A stretch of 37,792 nt of DNA from an uncultured Hyphomonadaceae bacterium (GTDB lineage: Bacteria > Pseudomonadota > Alphaproteobacteria > Caulobacterales > Hyphomonadaceae): the NCBI GenBank assembly GCA_913056435.1, contig CAJXMY010000004.1, forward strand, positions 1 through 37,792, read 5' to 3'. Shown one piece after another: positions 1 through 7,985 of this stretch; position 1 is the stretch's first letter; each line of letters begins with the position of its first letter. The notes below the pieces were generated by a model. The model was not told where the DNA came from and ran no database searches. It worked only from the letters and a program-made list of their open reading frames with translations. The translations under genes and the position numbers were made by a program.

Positions 1-629
1 CCGGTGATCCGGGCCCCCATCTTGTTCAGGCAATCCGCCAAATCCGAAATTTCGGGCTCACGTGCGGCATTCTCAAGGATTGTGGTTCCCTTGGCGAGCG
101 TCGCCGCCATCATCGCATGCTCGGTCGCCCCGACGGACACGAACGGAAAAACGACACGGGCCCCCTTCAGACCGTGAATCGCGGCGGCTTTCACGTAACC
201 GCCTTCAACCAGGAGGTCTGCGCCCATAGCGGACAGGGCTTTCAAGTGAAGGTCAACGGGGCGCGCGCCAATGGCGCATCCCCCTGGCAGAGACACCGTT
301 GCGTGACCATAGCGGGCGACCATGGGGCCAAGCACATTAAAACTCGCCCGCATCTTGCGAACCTGCTCATAGGGTGCGATCGTCGAAGTCAAGGCTTCGG
401 CATTCAGATGGCATTCGTTCGAGCCCTTCGGCCAATACACATCAACACCTAATGTAGACAGCAACTGCGCGAGGAACCGTGTATCCGCCAAGTTCGGAAC
501 ATTGCTCAACGTGACCGGCTTCGGCGTCAAAAGACTGGCCACCATTAATTTGAGCGCAGAGTTCTTTGCGCCCGAGATCGTAATCTGGCCATTCAACGCC
601 TGGCCGCCGGTAATGCTGAGTTTGTCCAT
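1..629 (-). CDS. murA: UDP-N-acetylglucosamine 1-carboxyvinyltransferase MurA (5' part, runs off the window)
   Basis: MurA transfers enolpyruvate from PEP to UDP-GlcNAc in the cytoplasm, the first committed step of peptidoglycan synthesis. Absent from the ORF track because it has no stop in the window; I read it from the reverse strand. It starts at the ATG complementary to 627-629 (MDKLSITGG) and stays open to base 1, about 209 of the usual ~420 residues. Visible family motifs are SGAKNSAL near residue 19 (substrate lysine), the catalytic loop PGGCAIGARPVDLH with Cys118, and ENAAREPEISDLAD near the cut. The frame is intact, so truncation is only by the window edge. A 143 bp gap separates it from the divergent CIA30-like gene. 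No doubt about the family. Confidence 0.96.
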   Translation of the reverse strand, partial: MDKLSITGGQALNGQITISGAKNSALKLMVASLLTPKPVTLSNVPNLADTRFLAQLLSTLGVDVYWPKGSNECHLNAEALTSTIAPYEQVRKMRASFNVLGPMVARYGHATVSLPGGCAIGARPVDLHLKALSAMGADLLVEGGYVKAAAIHGLKGARVVFPFVSVGATEHAMMAATLAKGTTILENAAREPEISDLADCLNKMGARIT

Positions 630-772
630 GGCCGAACCTATAGCGCGACATACGGCAAAGCAAAGGCGCAAATGCGGCAAGGGGCCTGCGTTACAGCCCT
701 GGAAAGGGCGCGCCTAAACGCCGGGCCGGTCCAGCATAACATCCAGCCACGCAACACAACCGTATTCAGTTC

Positions 773-1375
773 ATGACATTCCTTTTTTTCGTGGCCGCCC
801 TGTTCGGAGCCGCCCCCCTTATGATCCAGTCTGTGGAGGTTCAACCGATGCCAGAGCGCTGCCTGACGCTGGACGACTTCTCCCAACAGCAACGCTTTCC
901 CTGGCAAAGTTTGAATGATGGCGTAATGGGGGGACGATCCAGCGGCGAAGGGCAGCTTCTCGGCGGTCAACTCATTTTTTCCGGCGTGATCAATACAAAC
1001 GGGGGAGGATTCGCCTCTTTGCGCCGGCAATTGCCATCTGGCGTTCTTTCCAACGCCTCACATTTCCGACTACGAGTCCGACCGGATTCCCGACAATACC
1101 GCCTTATCCTGCGCAGTAATCAGACCTATTTCGGTCGGTCCGTTTCCTATCAGGTTGACATACCAAAGACGCCGCCCGGGCGCTGGAGCCATGTTGATGT
1201 GTCCCTTTCCGCTCTTTCACCCAGCATTTTTGGACGGCGTGTCCCTGCCGGTCGTTTCGCGGCAGACCGTGCGGTCTCGCTCGGCATCATCATCGCTGAT
1301 GGGCTAGATGGTCCATTCGAAATCCGACTGGAAACGATCACAGCCTGCAGCCCGCCTCCAGCTTCCTCACCCTAG
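773..1375 (+). CDS. CIA30 / NDUFAF1-like protein
   Basis: 200 residues. The stretch from about residue 25 (LDDF, WQSLNDGVMGGRSSG, GGGFASLRR) through YQVDIP and WSHVDVSLS to GIIIADG fits the CIA30 family (complex I intermediate-associated protein 30, human NDUFAF1), a galactose-binding-like beta-sandwich. In mitochondria it helps assemble NADH dehydrogenase; the bacterial role is not established, and no nuo genes are nearby in this genome's own sequence. The hydrophobic N-terminus (MTFLFFVAALFGAAP) could be a weak signal peptide, but a later ATG (residue 27, MPERC) is also possible. Divergent from murA, convergent with tRNA-Thr. Confidence 0.8.
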   Translation: MTFLFFVAALFGAAPLMIQSVEVQPMPERCLTLDDFSQQQRFPWQSLNDGVMGGRSSGEGQLLGGQLIFSGVINTNGGGFASLRRQLPSGVLSNASHFRLRVRPDSRQYRLILRSNQTYFGRSVSYQVDIPKTPPGRWSHVDVSLSALSPSIFGRRVPAGRFAADRAVSLGIIIADGLDGPFEIRLETITACSPPPASSP

Positions 1376-1465
1376 GCGGGGCAAGAGCCGATAATTTGTA
1401 TTGACGACGGCGCTTCGAGCCTCCGAACACCATCCAGAAAGGCTGCATACAGACGTGTTGGAAAA

Positions 1466-1541
1466 TGGTGCCGCGAGGGAGAATTGAACTCCCGACCTCA
1501 TCATTACCAATGATGCGCTCTACCACTGAGCTACCGCGGCA
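1466..1541 (-). tRNA. tRNA-Thr(GGT)
   Basis: On the reverse strand the sequence folds as a full cloverleaf: acceptor TGCCGCG pairing with CGCGGCA, D-loop AGCTCAGTGGTAGAGC, anticodon arm CATCA-TTGGTAA-TGATG with anticodon GGT, T-arm GGGAGTTCAATTCTCCC, and an encoded CCA. 76 nt including CCA. It reads threonine ACC and ACU codons. Confidence 0.97.
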
Positions 1542-1611
1542 TTTTCAGACGCTGGGGATTAGCTTATGCAGGCAGAGATGAAAAGACCGTATCTGAAACA
1601 CGACTGCAATC

Positions 1612-1755
1612 ATGCCACCATCTAAGCCCCCCAGCGACCGCGACGCCCGCCTGAAAGCGGCCTTGCGCGACAATCTCAAACGCCGAAAAACAGCTGCGAG
1701 GAAAACACCGCAAGACCGGAGACACCCGCCGCTGGCGCCCGCGGACAAATCTTGA
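1612..1755 (+). CDS. Small basic protein, 47 aa (too short for the ORF track)
   Basis: The ORF ATGCCACC...TGA encodes 47 residues beginning MPPSKPPSDRDARL, followed by a Lys/Arg-rich helix (KAALRDNLKRRKTAARK) and a proline-rich tail. The pattern (acidic/proline start, then Arg-x-x-x-Leu-Arg-x-Asn-Leu-Lys-Arg-Arg-Lys) resembles short conserved alphaproteobacterial proteins that I recall lying near murA and tRNA genes. It has no known function and no obvious Shine-Dalgarno; the upstream DNA is AT-richer than the surroundings. It lies between the two reverse-strand tRNAs. The alternative is a chance ORF in the tRNA-Thr promoter region, but the amino-acid pattern argues for a gene. Confidence 0.6.
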   Translation: MPPSKPPSDRDARLKAALRDNLKRRKTAARKTPQDRRHPPLAPADKS

Positions 1756-1828
1756 CGCAACAGTTCAGCGCTCCCCGAAGTCTCTGAGGCAACCGCGCGT
1801 GCCCCTTCTGTTAAGCATCGGAGGTCCC

Positions 1829-1916
1829 TGGTGCCCGCGGCCGGGCTCGAACCGGCACTCCTGATACAGGAAAGGGATTTTAAGTCCCTCGTGTCTACCA
1901 ATTCCACCACGCGGGC
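1829..1916 (-). tRNA. tRNA-Leu(TAA)
   Basis: Reverse strand: acceptor GCCCGCG pairs with CGCGGGC, the D-arm carries TGGTGGAATTGGTAGACAC typical of leucine, the anticodon loop CTTAAAA gives TAA, and there is a long class II variable arm (CTTTCCTGTATCAGGAGTG region), then T-arm GCCGGTTCGAGCCCGGC and encoded CCA. 88 nt, as expected for a class II tRNA. Confidence 0.97.
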
Positions 1917-2009
1917 GTGGATCAGCGTCTTTCACCTCTGACCGGATGCGGGCGCTTGCGTCAAGCACCGATTACCCTCACAACGGGCGCATCAACAAGG
2001 GGCCTGCCC

Positions 2010-2660
2010 ATGCAATTTTTTATCGACACCGCGGACACCGATGCCATTCGCGAGCTTTACGCCACCGGACTGGCCGATGGCGTGACAACCAATCCTTCCC
2101 TGATCAAGAAGTCCGGCAGGGATTTCAAAGAAGTGATCGCCGAAATTTGCGCCATCGTTGATGGACCTGTCAGCGCAGAAGTGGTCGCCACAGAAGCAGA
2201 CGCGATGCTGCGAGAAGGCCGGGCCCTTGCGGCGCTGGCGCGCAATGTGGTGGTGAAGCTTCCCCTCACGCTCGAGGGTCTGAAAGCCTGCCGGCAGCTA
2301 ACGGCGGAAGGAGTTGCAACCAACGTTACCCTGTGCTTTTCGGCCAATCAGGCCCTGCTGGCCGCTAAGGCCGGCGCGACCTACGTCTCTCCATTCATCG
2401 GACGTCTCGATGACATCCATATCGAAGGCATGGAGCTGATCCGTGAGATTCGCCTGATTTATGATAATTACGGATTCGAGACTCAAATTCTCGCAGCGTC
2501 GATTCGAAATCCCCTCCACGTCAAAGACAGCGCAATGGCTGGCGCAGATGTCATGACTGCCCCACCAGATGTTATCCGGGCCCTTGCCGTGCACCCTCTA
2601 ACGGATAAAGGTCTGGCGGCCTTTCTCAAAGACGCCGCTGCGGCCGGGATATCTGTTTAA
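2010..2660 (+). CDS. tal: Small transaldolase (TalB/fructose-6-phosphate aldolase-like, short form)
   Basis: 216 residues, the length of the short bacterial transaldolase/FSA family. It would transfer a dihydroxyacetone unit between sugar phosphates in the non-oxidative pentose phosphate pathway. Motifs in order: [27 protein letters not shown], the Schiff-base lysine Lys83 in [36 protein letters not shown] and MTAPPDVI. I moved the start from the track's 1917 to ATG 2010, because the family begins with MQFF and AAGGGG lies 7 bases upstream. Transaldolase versus fructose-6-phosphate aldolase activity cannot be separated from sequence alone. Its stop overlaps that of the convergent lipoprotein gene. 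Confidence 0.93.
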   Translation: MQFFIDTADTDAIRELYATGLADGVTTNPSLIKKSGRDFKEVIAEICAIVDGPVSAEVVATEADAMLREGRALAALARNVVVKLPLTLEGLKACRQLTAEGVATNVTLCFSANQALLAAKAGATYVSPFIGRLDDIHIEGMELIREIRLIYDNYGFETQILAASIRNPLHVKDSAMAGADVMTAPPDVIRALAVHPLTDKGLAAFLKDAAAAGISV

Positions 2661-3223
2661 CTGCCACGCCTGGCTTCCGCCCACCAGGCCTCATCATCCA
2701 GTAACGCCCCGTACTGCGCCATCCAGGCCGTTTTCAGGGTCTCCAGGTCTGGTGCGCGGCAGGTCTTTGAATAGTGGCCTGTTACGCGCCCGCCTGCGGC
2801 TTCGAACGCCTGAAGATCTTCCACGGAAAGATCAGAGCAGCTCGGAAGAACAGCATCCAGCATCCCATAACTTGCAGTGTGTTCCTGTCGGCGGCGGGCG
2901 ATCATGTAAGTGAATTCGTCCGCCTCGTCAGCTCCGCTCACCTCGAGAATGTAGACCGGTTCCGCAAAAGCCTCCGACAGAACCGAAAATCGAAGTTTCA
3001 CAAACTCTTCCCGGGGTAAGTGGGGTGCGCTCACATAGGCGTCTGCCACAAGTTCCAGATCAAAACATTCTGACGGTCTGTCCGGGCAGACAATAAGCGG
3101 TCCGGCAACGGGAAGAGTCCCCTCCCCCACGGAAATCAGGGGCACCTGCGAAACAAAGCAGGCTCCAAGGATAAGTGGGCTCAGACCGACCGCTGTCCGC
3201 TGAAGAAGAAGACGTGGTGTCAC
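2657..3223 (-). CDS. Putative lipoprotein of unknown function
   Basis: No family recognised. The track ORF starts at 3286, but I prefer the GTG at 3223 (VTPRLLLQ), which has GGGAGG 11 bases upstream. From there the protein is 188 residues with a short signal-like segment ([18 protein letters not shown]), whose LGAC fits a lipobox, suggesting export and lipidation. The mature part contains three further cysteines ([10 protein letters not shown], then one in VLPSCSDL), a [15 protein letters not shown] stretch and a C-terminal [13 protein letters not shown] helix rich in Trp and acidic residues. It lies just downstream of tRNA-Pro on the same strand and shares three stop-codon bases with the convergent transaldolase. 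That it is coding is fairly sure; function and start are not. Confidence 0.65.
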   Translation of the reverse strand: MTPRLLLQRTAVGLSPLILGACFVSQVPLISVGEGTLPVAGPLIVCPDRPSECFDLELVADAYVSAPHLPREEFVKLRFSVLSEAFAEPVYILEVSGADEADEFTYMIARRRQEHTASYGMLDAVLPSCSDLSVEDLQAFEAAGGRVTGHYSKTCRAPDLETLKTAWMAQYGALLDDEAWWAEARRGS

Positions 3224-3291
3224 TGGAGAAACATCCTCCCAAGGGCGTTCGCCCCCCAAGTGTGGGATAGCCGGAGGATAGGGCAAAAAAA

Positions 3292-3368
3292 TGGTCGGAA
3301 CGGCAGGATTCGAACCTGCGACCCCCGGTCCCCCAGACCGGTGCGCTACCGGGCTGCGCTACGCTCCG
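3292..3368 (-). tRNA. tRNA-Pro(GGG)
   Basis: Reverse strand: acceptor CGGAGCG pairs with CGTTCCG (one G-U), D-arm GTAGCGCAGCCCGGTAGCGCAC, anticodon arm CCGGT-CTGGGGG-ACCGG giving anticodon GGG, T-arm GCAGGTTCGAATCCTGC, discriminator A and encoded CCA. 77 nt. It reads proline CCC/CCU. Confidence 0.97.
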
Positions 3369-3435
3369 ACACCGGCGCTGTATAGGACAGGCAGGCCCAG
3401 CAAGGCAATGACCTAATGCGGTTAAGTAAAAACGG

Positions 3436-3945
3436 TCAGGCGACCCGCCGCGCACGCGCCTGATCGAGGCGTGCCTTCAGATCGCTCAGGCCAGCCAAAG
3501 TGAGCTGAAGGCCTGTGTCGTCAGACCTCGCATGGTCTCCATTATCGGGGGCCGATGCTCCCGAGAAGGCCTGCCGGACCGAGGCCTGCAGATCCAGTGC
3601 AGGGCTCCCAAAGGGCCCCTTATGTTTGGATTCTGCTGCCTCGAACAGGCGCCCACCCCCGCGCAGAACCGCCTCAACTCCATGGGTTTCCAGCACCTTT
3701 GCAGCGCTCTTCAGCGTCAACTCGCGTTCATGAACCAGAATCTGTATGGCCTTTAGCCCGTCCAGATCACACGGCCGAAACATCCGACGACCGTCTCTCC
3801 GTTTTAAGGGGCTCACAATTTTGGGGAACCGGCTCTCCCAATAGCGCAAAACGTGGGGCCGCAACCCCAATGATTCTGAAGCCTCTCCTATCGAGCGATA
3901 GGCTTCGGAGGATTTCTCCACACGTTCTGCAAACGACTGAGCCAT
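3436..3945 (-). CDS. MerR-family transcriptional regulator
   Basis: 169 residues. The N-terminal MerR winged helix-turn-helix is clear: YRSIGEASESLGLRPHVLRYWE, the wing around SPLKRRDGRRMFRP, and the second helix pair DLDGLKAIQILVHERELTLKSAAKVL (residues about 17-90). The C-terminus lacks cysteine metal sites or a drug-binding domain and is a divergent linker ending in LSDLKARLDQARARR. The track begins at an ATT (3948); the ATG at 3945 is the likely start. A MerR regulator directly after ihfA is a conserved alphaproteobacterial arrangement. Only 15 bp separate it from ihfA, so it is probably co-transcribed with fabH and ihfA. Its target is unknown. Confidence 0.9.
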   Translation of the reverse strand: MAQSFAERVEKSSEAYRSIGEASESLGLRPHVLRYWESRFPKIVSPLKRRDGRRMFRPCDLDGLKAIQILVHERELTLKSAAKVLETHGVEAVLRGGGRLFEAAESKHKGPFGSPALDLQASVRQAFSGASAPDNGDHARSDDTGLQLTLAGLSDLKARLDQARARRVA

Positions 3946-3960
3946 CAATCCATCCCGGTT

Positions 3961-4254
3961 CTATCCCCCGACGCGGGTCTTAAGCATCGGAGAGGGTTTA
4001 AACGTTACAACCTGTCGCGCCGAAATAACCGCCTCAATGCCCGTTTTCGGATTGCGGCCCTCACGGGCGGCCTTCGGCCGAACATTAAAGTTTCCGAACC
4101 TCGACAACTTCACCTGGCCTTCATCTTCGAGAGCCTGGCCAATCAGTTCGAGAATTCGGTCAAGCAGGTCTGAGGACGTCTGTCTGGGCAAGCCAACCTC
4201 GCGCACAATGGCGTCGGTCAGTTCCACGCGGGTTAAGGTTGATTGGTCCACCAT
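3961..4254 (-). CDS. ihfA: Integration host factor subunit alpha
   Basis: 97 residues, full length for the HU/IHF fold. IHF-alpha pairs with IHF-beta and bends DNA sharply at specific sites in recombination, replication and sigma-54 promoters. The sequence shows LTDAIVREVGLPR, the dimer helices DLLDRILELIGQALEDEGQVKLSRFGNF, and the beta-arm region RPKAAREGRNPKTGIEAVISARQVVTFKPSP, with the GRNPKTG motif at the arm tip. Start: ATG at 4254 preceded by GAGGAGGAG, a strong ribosome binding site. The extra helix-forming N-terminus and position after fabH support IhfA over HU. Confidence 0.95.
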   Translation of the reverse strand: MVDQSTLTRVELTDAIVREVGLPRQTSSDLLDRILELIGQALEDEGQVKLSRFGNFNVRPKAAREGRNPKTGIEAVISARQVVTFKPSPMLKTRVGG

Positions 4255-4305
4255 ACACTCCTCCTCTTAACATTAGGGGGCGAATACTTAACGAAACCAA
4301 AATTC

Positions 4306-5280
4306 TCAGAGCCGCAACAGGGTCGCGCCCCATGAGAATCCGCCGCCCATCGCCTCGCTCAACACCAGATCGCCCGGCTTGATCCGACCATCGCTGACTG
4401 CCGTCCACAAGGCAAGGGGTATTGAGGCCGCGGACGTATTTCCATGACCGGCCACCGTCGAAATCACCTTAGACTCCTTGAGCTTCAATCTTTTCGCAAC
4501 GCCATCCAGAATCCGCTGATTGGCCTGATGGGGCACAAACCAGTCGACCTCCTCAATCCCCACACCAGTTTCACCCAAGACAGCTTCGACTGCAGAGGAA
4601 ATATTGGTCACGGCATGACGGAATACCTGGTTCCCCTGCATCCGGACGTGCCCGATGGTTCCTGTCGAAGACACCCCCCCGTCGACATGAAGCAAATCGC
4701 CTTTCGTGCCATCCGTCCGGATATGGTGCGCCAAAATTCCCCGATCGCCGGCCTGCACATCTTCCTGAGCTTGCAGAACGACCCCACCCGCGCCATCCCC
4801 AAAGAGCACACAGGTTCCCCGGTCGGACCAGTCAAGAATGCGGGTGAAGGTTTCAGCGCCGAGCACCAGAGCGGTGTCGAACAGACCCGTCCGAAGCATG
4901 GAGTCCGCGGTCGCCAGTGCAAACAGAAAGCCAGAGCACACCGCCTGGACGTCGAATGCGGCGCCTCCGGCAATCCCCAGCTTGGCCTGCACCGCGGTCG
5001 CGGTTGCCGGAAAGGTACGATCCGGTGTGGTTGTCGCGAGGATGATAAGATCAATCGCTGATGGCTCTACCCCCGCAGCGGCAAGGGCCGACTCGGCTGC
5101 CCGTGTCGCCAGATCCGACGTTAACTGATCTTCCGCGGCGATATGGCGCTGGCGAATACCCGTCCGGGCCGCGATCCATTCATCCGAGGTTTCAACCATG
5201 CGGGCGAGATCCTCATTGGTCAAAACACGTTCGGGAAGATAACCACCTGTTCCAAGGACGACCGACCGACGCTGGCTCAT
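4306..5280 (-). CDS. fabH: Beta-ketoacyl-ACP synthase III FabH
   Basis: 324 residues, family length. FabH condenses acetyl-CoA with malonyl-ACP to start fatty acid synthesis in the cytoplasm. The catalytic triad is intact: Cys115 in VQAVCSGF, His in [10 protein letters not shown], and Asn in [12 protein letters not shown]. The N-terminal [13 protein letters not shown] and the [16 protein letters not shown] segment are typical. Its ATG overlaps the plsX stop by 4 bases (ATGA), so translation is probably coupled. The next gene downstream is ihfA, 51 bp away. Confidence 0.97.
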   Translation of the reverse strand: MSQRRSVVLGTGGYLPERVLTNEDLARMVETSDEWIAARTGIRQRHIAAEDQLTSDLATRAAESALAAAGVEPSAIDLIILATTTPDRTFPATATAVQAKLGIAGGAAFDVQAVCSGFLFALATADSMLRTGLFDTALVLGAETFTRILDWSDRGTCVLFGDGAGGVVLQAQEDVQAGDRGILAHHIRTDGTKGDLLHVDGGVSSTGTIGHVRMQGNQVFRHAVTNISSAVEAVLGETGVGIEEVDWFVPHQANQRILDGVAKRLKLKESKVISTVAGHGNTSAASIPLALWTAVSDGRIKPGDLVLSEAMGGGFSWGATLLRL

Positions 5281-6314
5281 GTCACAACCTCCTCAGCGGG
5301 CGGCACGGACGCCAGACGGGCCAAGCCCACAGCGACCTCCTCCCGATATTGGCTCCCGGCGAGCTGCGCCGCAAGATCTATGGCGGTCGCGTAACCTTCG
5401 GCATCGGTTCCGCCGTGGCTTTTGACCACCACACCATTCAGCCCCAAGAGGACACCGCCATTGACACTCGAAGGGTCCATCCGCCGGCGCAATCCCTCCA
5501 GACCGGCTTTGGCCAACAAGGCCCCACATTTGGCGAGCAGACTGGATGTCAGGGCCGATCGAACATATCCAGCCACAAGACGCGCAGTCCCCTCGGCCGT
5601 CTTGAGGGCGACATTTCCAGTAAACCCGTCTGTAACCACCACATCGACCACGCCCGCTGAAATATCATTCCCTTCAACATAACCGGCAAAATTCAGTCCC
5701 AGCTCGGCGTCGCCGAGCCGTTCCGCGGCCAGTTTCAGTGTATCTGTTCCCTTGTCGTCTTCAGAACCGATATTCAGCAACCCGATCGACGGATTGGCTT
5801 CTCCCGTTACGGCCCGTGCATAAGCGGCGCCCATAATGGCATAGGTCACCAACTGGTCCGCGTCCGCCTCGAGGTTCGCGCCGACGTCAAGGACAACACA
5901 CCGCCCCCGGGCCGTCGGCCAGATCGCCGTCATCGCTGGCCTGTGAACACCATCCATCTTGCGAAGCACAAGCATCGAAATCGCCATGAGAGCGCCGGTG
6001 TTTCCTGCCGAAACCGCGGCAAGAGCCGCCCCTGTTTTGACAGCCTCAACCGCTCCCCTCATGCTGGTTCCTTTTGAGCGCCGCAATGCCATAGAGGGCT
6101 TATCGCTCATGGAAATCGTGCCATCATGATGAACAATTTCGCATTGGGGTAAGAGGTTGCGCTTGACCAATCCAGGCATCAGCCGGTCCCGGGCTCCGTG
6201 GAGCTGGAACCCGACATCCGGGCGACGTTTTACGAAAATGGCCAAACCATCGAGGACTACTTCCGGTGCATCATCACCGCCCATGGCATCGATCGAAAGG
6301 ACAAGACGGGGCAT
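5277..6314 (-). CDS. plsX: Phosphate acyltransferase PlsX
   Basis: 345 residues. PlsX converts acyl-ACP and phosphate to acyl-phosphate, the acyl donor for PlsY in phospholipid synthesis; it is a peripheral membrane enzyme. Characteristic motifs: [12 protein letters not shown] at the N-terminus, [10 protein letters not shown] in the middle, [24 protein letters not shown] and [15 protein letters not shown] at the C-terminal side. It overlaps fabH by 4 bases, forming the usual plsX-fabH pair. The DUF177 (YceD-like) gene that often precedes plsX in alphaproteobacteria is missing: only 80 bp separate plsX from the chaperone gene upstream. Confidence 0.97.
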   Translation of the reverse strand: MPRLVLSIDAMGGDDAPEVVLDGLAIFVKRRPDVGFQLHGARDRLMPGLVKRNLLPQCEIVHHDGTISMSDKPSMALRRSKGTSMRGAVEAVKTGAALAAVSAGNTGALMAISMLVLRKMDGVHRPAMTAIWPTARGRCVVLDVGANLEADADQLVTYAIMGAAYARAVTGEANPSIGLLNIGSEDDKGTDTLKLAAERLGDAELGLNFAGYVEGNDISAGVVDVVVTDGFTGNVALKTAEGTARLVAGYVRSALTSSLLAKCGALLAKAGLEGLRRRMDPSSVNGGVLLGLNGVVVKSHGGTDAEGYATAIDLAAQLAGSQYREEVAVGLARLASVPPAEEVVT

Positions 6315-6394
6315 CAGCCAAAAACTCCGAGGGTCAGGATCGCGCGCAAACTATGTCGCACCGGCGTGAATAGCAACGCGAAACAACTGCTGTT

Positions 6395-6943
6395 TTAGGG
6401 AGCAGAAGCTGACGACGACGCCCCCTGAGGGTCCACTTCCGGCGGCACACCGGCCGGCAAACGGGACAGGATCTCATCCTGGCGGATCAACCAGAACGCA
6501 AGATCCCCCTCGTGGCCAAGAGGACTAACTCCATTGTCGATCAGGGCCTGCCGAAGCGCCGACTCCGTTGAGGTCCCCGAAAAGGCGGCATCCAAGCGCC
6601 GGGCCAGACCGAAAAAAGCTTCTCCCATCTTCCGGATCCGCCTCGCAATGCTGGAATCACCAACACCTTCTTCCCGCAGCGCATGATCGAACCCTGAAAA
6701 CACATTGCGATAAACGAGATCCGGCAATTTCGGGTCTGTTGCGGGCGTTTCCCGCAGGTGTCTCAGGGCAAGTGTGGCCACCAGAGTGACCATCTGAAAC
6801 CGTCCCTCCAGCGTATCGGGGACCCACCCAGCTTCAAAGGGGCGAGGGTCACGCGCCGTGCCGAGAATCCACCGGTGCCACAGAGACGCGTCCTCGCGCC
6901 TTTTCCGCCGGCGGGACAGAAGTGAAATCAAGCTCATATCCAT
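6395..6943 (-). CDS. Ubiquinol-cytochrome c chaperone family protein (CBP3-like)
   Basis: 182 residues from ATG 6943 (MDMSLISLL); a second ATG at 6937 is equally possible, and the track start at 6988 adds a tail unlike the family. The core WVPDTLEGRFQMVTLVATLALRHLR, LVYRNVFSGFDHALREEGVGD and RRIRKMGEAFFGLARRLDAAF matches the CBP3/UQCC1 chaperone domain. In yeast and mammals this factor assists assembly of cytochrome b into the bc1 complex; the bacterial homologue is assumed to do likewise. Its position between divergent bamE and plsX is the standard alphaproteobacterial one. The C-terminal Ser/Ala/Pro tail looks disordered. Confidence 0.9.
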   Translation of the reverse strand: MDMSLISLLSRRRKRREDASLWHRWILGTARDPRPFEAGWVPDTLEGRFQMVTLVATLALRHLRETPATDPKLPDLVYRNVFSGFDHALREEGVGDSSIARRIRKMGEAFFGLARRLDAAFSGTSTESALRQALIDNGVSPLGHEGDLAFWLIRQDEILSRLPAGVPPEVDPQGASSSASAP

Positions 6944-7038
6944 TCTCTGGTTCGAAACTGTTGCAAGCATGATCTGGATGCTTGCCATGCTGGGGTGAAG
7001 GGCTTTATCTCACATGGTCTACGATCGGGAGAGCCACA

Positions 7039-7518
7039 ATGACGCGGGGTGTGTTTTTAGCCACTGTTTTTCTGGCCTCGGGTTTTTTGGGCGGGTGTAT
7101 CACACCCATTGAAGACCTTCATGGCTATACGGCCGACAGCGTTCTCCCGCAGGATATCGAACCGGGAAACGATACGCGAGCGAGCGTTCTCGCCCAGCTT
7201 GGGTCCCCGTCCAGTGAGAGCCTGTTCGATACAAACACCTGGTTTTACATCACAACCCGTCGAGAACGACTCGCCTTCTTCATCCCAAAGACCAAGGAAC
7301 GCTTTATCACCGCGATCCATTTCGCCGATGACGACATGGTCGATGAAGTCCTTTTTTATGATGAGACAAACAGCCAGGTCATCAATTATGTCTCCCGGGA
7401 AACGCCAACCCGCGGCCGCGAACTCGGTTTGCTCGAGCAAATCTTCGGCACGGTTGGGGCGGTCTCGCTGCCTCAGACGGATGAACGCACGCCCGGCAAC
7501 CCGACTGGCCGACGCTAG
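7039..7518 (+). CDS. bamE: Outer membrane assembly factor BamE (SmpA/OmlA)
   Basis: 159 residues. A lipoprotein signal peptide runs to the lipobox LGGC (Cys about residue 20), placing the protein on the periplasmic face of the outer membrane as part of the BAM complex. The SmpA/OmlA domain follows: GYTADSVLPQDIEPGNDTRASVLAQLGSPSSES, then NTWFYITTRRERLAFF and VDEVLFYDE. The ATG at 7039 has GGGAG 8 bases upstream; the track start at 6982 precedes the signal peptide. Divergent from the bc1 chaperone with 95 bp between starts, and convergent with the VOC gene 3 bp away. Confidence 0.92.
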   Translation: MTRGVFLATVFLASGFLGGCITPIEDLHGYTADSVLPQDIEPGNDTRASVLAQLGSPSSESLFDTNTWFYITTRRERLAFFIPKTKERFITAIHFADDDMVDEVLFYDETNSQVINYVSRETPTRGRELGLLEQIFGTVGAVSLPQTDERTPGNPTGRR

Positions 7519-7521
7519 GGC

Positions 7522-7914
7522 CTAAGACGTCCGGCCAATCAGGTCCCACAAATTTCCATACAGGTCTGCAAAGACAGCGACTTTTCCAAAGGGCTCGGCC
7601 CGCGGTGTCTCGGTGAACGCCACACCGGCGGCCTTGTACGCGGCATAGTCCCGATCAAAATCATCCGTCTCCAGGAATAGAAAGACACGTCCGCCGGCCT
7701 GATTTCCGACCGCTCTCACCTGTTCCGGAGTCCTCGCCAGTGCCAGCAGGAGCGCACCGCCCTGCCCACCGGGAGGCGCCACCCGAACCCAGCGTTTGCT
7801 CGCAGACAACTGGGTGTCCTCGAGAAGCTCAAAGCCCAATTTGTCCCGGTAATAAGCTAAGGCCTCATCATAGTCCCGCACCAGAAGCGCGAGCTGGGTC
7901 AATGTTTGCGACAT
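7522..7914 (-). CDS. VOC (glyoxalase/bleomycin-resistance) superfamily protein
   Basis: 130 residues. One vicinal-oxygen-chelate domain made of two beta-alpha-beta-beta-beta units: TQLALLVRDYDEALAYYRDKLGFELLED at the N-terminus and RVFLFLETDDFDRDYAAYKAAGVAF followed by AVFADLYGNLWDLIG at the C-terminus. The substrate is unknown; family members include glyoxalase I-like enzymes, dioxygenases and resistance proteins. I start it at ATG 7914, which has GGAGA 8 bases upstream. The track's longer ORF runs back through the hppA terminator and is unlikely. The last metal-binding position has Asp (WDLIG) where many members have Glu. Confidence 0.85.
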   Translation of the reverse strand: MSQTLTQLALLVRDYDEALAYYRDKLGFELLEDTQLSASKRWVRVAPPGGQGGALLLALARTPEQVRAVGNQAGGRVFLFLETDDFDRDYAAYKAAGVAFTETPRAEPFGKVAVFADLYGNLWDLIGRTS

Positions 7915-7930
7915 ATCCAGTCTCTCCATG

Positions 7931-7960
7931 AAAAAGGCCCCGGCAACAGACCGGGGCCTT
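7931..7960 (-). terminator. Rho-independent terminator of hppA
   Basis: Reverse strand reads AAGGCCCCGG - 7 nt loop - CCGGGGCCTT followed by a T run (TTTTT). The stem is a perfect 10 bp. It begins 25 bases downstream of the hppA stop and lies just ahead of the VOC start, so hppA is probably transcribed alone. Confidence 0.93.
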
Positions 7961-7985
7961 CCTATTTGTTGTTTCAAGCGACGGC

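Noticed and set aside
1545-1968. Reverse-strand ORFs of 121 and 67 codons
   Set aside because: They read through the tRNA-Leu gene and the small forward ORF, and have no protein-family resemblance.
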